The position numbers were made by a program, and so were the translations under genes. Below the pieces are notes generated by a model. That model did no database searches, had not been told where the DNA came from, and saw only the letters and a program-made list of their open reading frames with translations. A stretch of 64,000 bases of DNA, taken from NCBI RefSeq assembly GCF_022549225.1, contig NZ_JAKZFD010000005.1, positions 186,001 to 250,000 of the forward strand. The letters are read 5' to 3'. Each line of letters starts with the position of its first letter. Position 1 is the first letter of the stretch. This DNA is from Pelomonas sp. CA6. Lineage in GTDB: Bacteria > Pseudomonadota > Gammaproteobacteria > Burkholderiales > Burkholderiaceae_C. Of this stretch, positions 62,618 to 64,000 are shown piece by piece.

Positions 62618-64000
62618 ATGTCTTTGATGCGTCAAGTCTTGAGCCTGGTGCTCGCGGCGGTGCTGCTGGCCGTGAGCGGCGGCGTGCTGGTGTCCACGCT
62701 GTCCATGCGCTCGCTGCTGCAGACCCAGCTGCAACTGAAGAACAACGACAACGCCAACGCGCTGGCGCTGGCCATGTCGCAGCAGGGCGGCGATGCCGCG
62801 CTGATGGCCTTGCTGGTGCAGGCCCAGTTCGACGGCGGCGGCTACCAGAGCCTGCGCTGGCGCGATGCCGCGGGCCAGGTGGCCTTCGAACGCGAATCGC
62901 CGGCGCGGCCGCAGCAGGCGCCGGCCTGGTTCGCCCGCCTGGTGCCCATGGCGGTGGCGCCGGGCCTGGCCAAGGTCTCCGACGGCTGGCGGGCCGCCGG
63001 CGAGATCGAGGTGCTCAGCCAGACCGGCTATGCACAGGACGCGCTGTGGCGCGGCCTCTGCGAGCTGGCGCTGTGGCTGGGCCTGGTCGGGCTGGCGGCG
63101 GGGCTGCTGGCGGCGGCCGTGCTGCGCCAGCTGCGCAAGCCGCTGGCGGCGGCGGTGGCGCAGGCCGATGCCTTGATGCAGGGGCGCTTCGAGACACGGC
63201 CTGAATCGCGCGTGCCCGAGCTGCGCCGCCTGGGCCGCGCGATGAATGCGATGGTGGCACGGGTGCAGCAGATGTTCGAAGGCCAGTCGGCCCAGCTGCG
63301 CCAGCTGCACCAGCAGCTGCTGTGCGATCCGCTGACCGGGCTGTCGCACCGGCGCCAGTTCATGGCCGAGCTGCAGTCGGCGCGCGAGCGCGATGACGGC
63401 CCGGAGCGCGCGACGCTGGTGCTGCTGCGTCTGCAGGATCCCGGCGCGCTGAACCAGCGCCTGGGCCATGAGCTGGTGGACCGCGCGCTGCGCGAAGTGG
63501 CCGACGCGCTGCAGGTCTATGCCGAGCGCGCGCGCGGCTGCCTGGCCGGCCGCCTCAATGGTGCGGACTTCGCGCTGTGGCTGCCCGCTGCCGGCGTGGC
63601 CGGCGAAACCACCGATGCGCTCGCCCGGCACCTGCGCCCGGCGCTGGCGGCGCTGGACGCGGGGCTGCAGGTGGCCATCGCGGCGGTGGAGCTGCCGCGC
63701 GGGCGTTCGCTGGGCGAGCTGCTGAGCCTGGCCGACGCGGCGCTGGCGCGCGCCGAGCAGGGGCAGGGCGCGGTGGTGGTCGACCTGGTGCAGGGCGACG
63801 AGGAACGCGCGCTGGCCGGCGGCGAACGCGCCTGGCGCCAGCAGATCGTCGATGCGCTGGAGAGCGGACACAGCCGGCTGGCCGAGTTCCCGCTCATCGA
63901 CCGGGACGGCCGGCTGCTGCACCTGGAATGCCCGCTGCAGATGCGGCTGCTGCCCGAAGGTCCGATGGAGCCGGCGGCGCGCTGGCTGCCGCTGGCGCTG
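62618..64000 (+). CDS. lapD: LapD-like c-di-GMP receptor (partial, C-terminus outside the window)
   Basis: Inner-membrane receptor that sequesters LapG when c-di-GMP is high. 461 codons are present from ATG 62618 to the right edge. Order: TM1 (about 7-27, VLSLVLAAVLLAVSGGVLVSTL), a periplasmic LapD/MoxY-type domain (about 35-145), TM2 (about 150-172), HAMP, a GGDEF domain (about 235-395) and the beginning of the EAL domain. The GGDEF signature is degenerate (NGADF, residues 314-318), so no cyclase activity is expected, as in LapD. RBS is not obvious (GGCGGAG 15 bp upstream). It continues beyond the window. Confidence 0.88.
   Translation, partial: MSLMRQVLSLVLAAVLLAVSGGVLVSTLSMRSLLQTQLQLKNNDNANALALAMSQQGGDAALMALLVQAQFDGGGYQSLRWRDAAGQVAFERESPARPQQAPAWFARLVPMAVAPGLAKVSDGWRAAGEIEVLSQTGYAQDALWRGLCELALWLGLVGLAAGLLAAAVLRQLRKPLAAAVAQADALMQGRFETRPESRVPELRRLGRAMNAMVARVQQMFEGQSAQLRQLHQQLLCDPLTGLSHRRQFMAELQSARERDDGPERATLVLLRLQDPGALNQRLGHELVDRALREVADALQVYAERARGCLAGRLNGADFALWLPAAGVAGETTDALARHLRPALAALDAGLQVAIAAVELPRGRSLGELLSLADAALARAEQGQGAVVVDLVQGDEERALAGGERAWRQQIVDALESGHSRLAEFPLIDRDGRLLHLECPLQMRLLPEGPMEPAARWLPLAL

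Overview
The window is a dense, high-GC (roughly 70%) bacterial chromosome segment with no tRNA, rRNA, insertion sequence, phage or CRISPR signal. Gene content points to a betaproteobacterium of the order Burkholderiales, probably a Roseateles/Mitsuaria/Rubrivivax-like aerobe. The clues are a phasin gene flanked by PhaR-type dyads, a ferredoxin-type CysI with its DUF934 partner, a pyruvate dehydrogenase cluster whose E3 carries its own lipoyl domain, and many start codons placed directly behind a -10 hexamer. The family-level guess is inference; no marker gene here fixes it.

Layout. 1-8.3 kb: the 5' part of apaH, a CNNM/CBS membrane protein overlapping a SapC-family gene, a fumarase/aspartase-superfamily protein with a ruined active-site signature, a FeeM-type N-acyl amino acid synthase, an SLC13-like permease and a chemoreceptor. 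8.3-17.1 kb (minus strand): assimilatory sulfate reduction (cysI, DUF934, cysH, cysD, cysN, cobA), followed by a 7Fe ferredoxin and a ferredoxin-NADP reductase that could feed electrons to CysI; ybiB lies upstream. 17.2-20.7 kb: two paralogous small outer-membrane barrels, one with a long hairpin over its ribosome binding site, then ornithine cyclodeaminase divergent from an Lrp-type regulator. 20.8-27.3 kb: a second chemoreceptor, a lipoprotein, a two-gene NAD salvage operon (nicotinamidase-like hydrolase and pncB), a patatin-like lipoprotein and a DUF3667 membrane protein.

27.4-38.7 kb: phasin with its operators; overlapping genes for a histone-deacetylase-family enzyme, a hotdog thioesterase and a nitroreductase; a second ion transporter; a 2-hydroxyacid dehydrogenase; rmuC; an MFS transporter; an M16 peptidase. 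38.8-44.5 kb (minus): folD, an S66 peptidase homologue lacking its expected His, prlC and a sensor kinase. 44.7-54.4 kb: a FixLJ-like two-component pair divergent from aceE-aceF-lpd, which ends in a clear terminator.

54.5-64 kb is the least ordinary part. It holds a secreted HExxH protein, a BlaI/MecI repressor behind a 50-bp nested palindrome, and a BlaR1-like M56 protein whose C-terminal half is an S11 D-Ala-D-Ala peptidase (PBP) domain rather than the usual class-D-like sensor. A TonB-dependent receptor, an HDOD protein and a LapG-LapD pair follow. The BlaI/M56-S11 pair is the best candidate for an under-described system: a cell-wall sensor and repressor circuit in which the sensor keeps a complete penicillin-binding active site.
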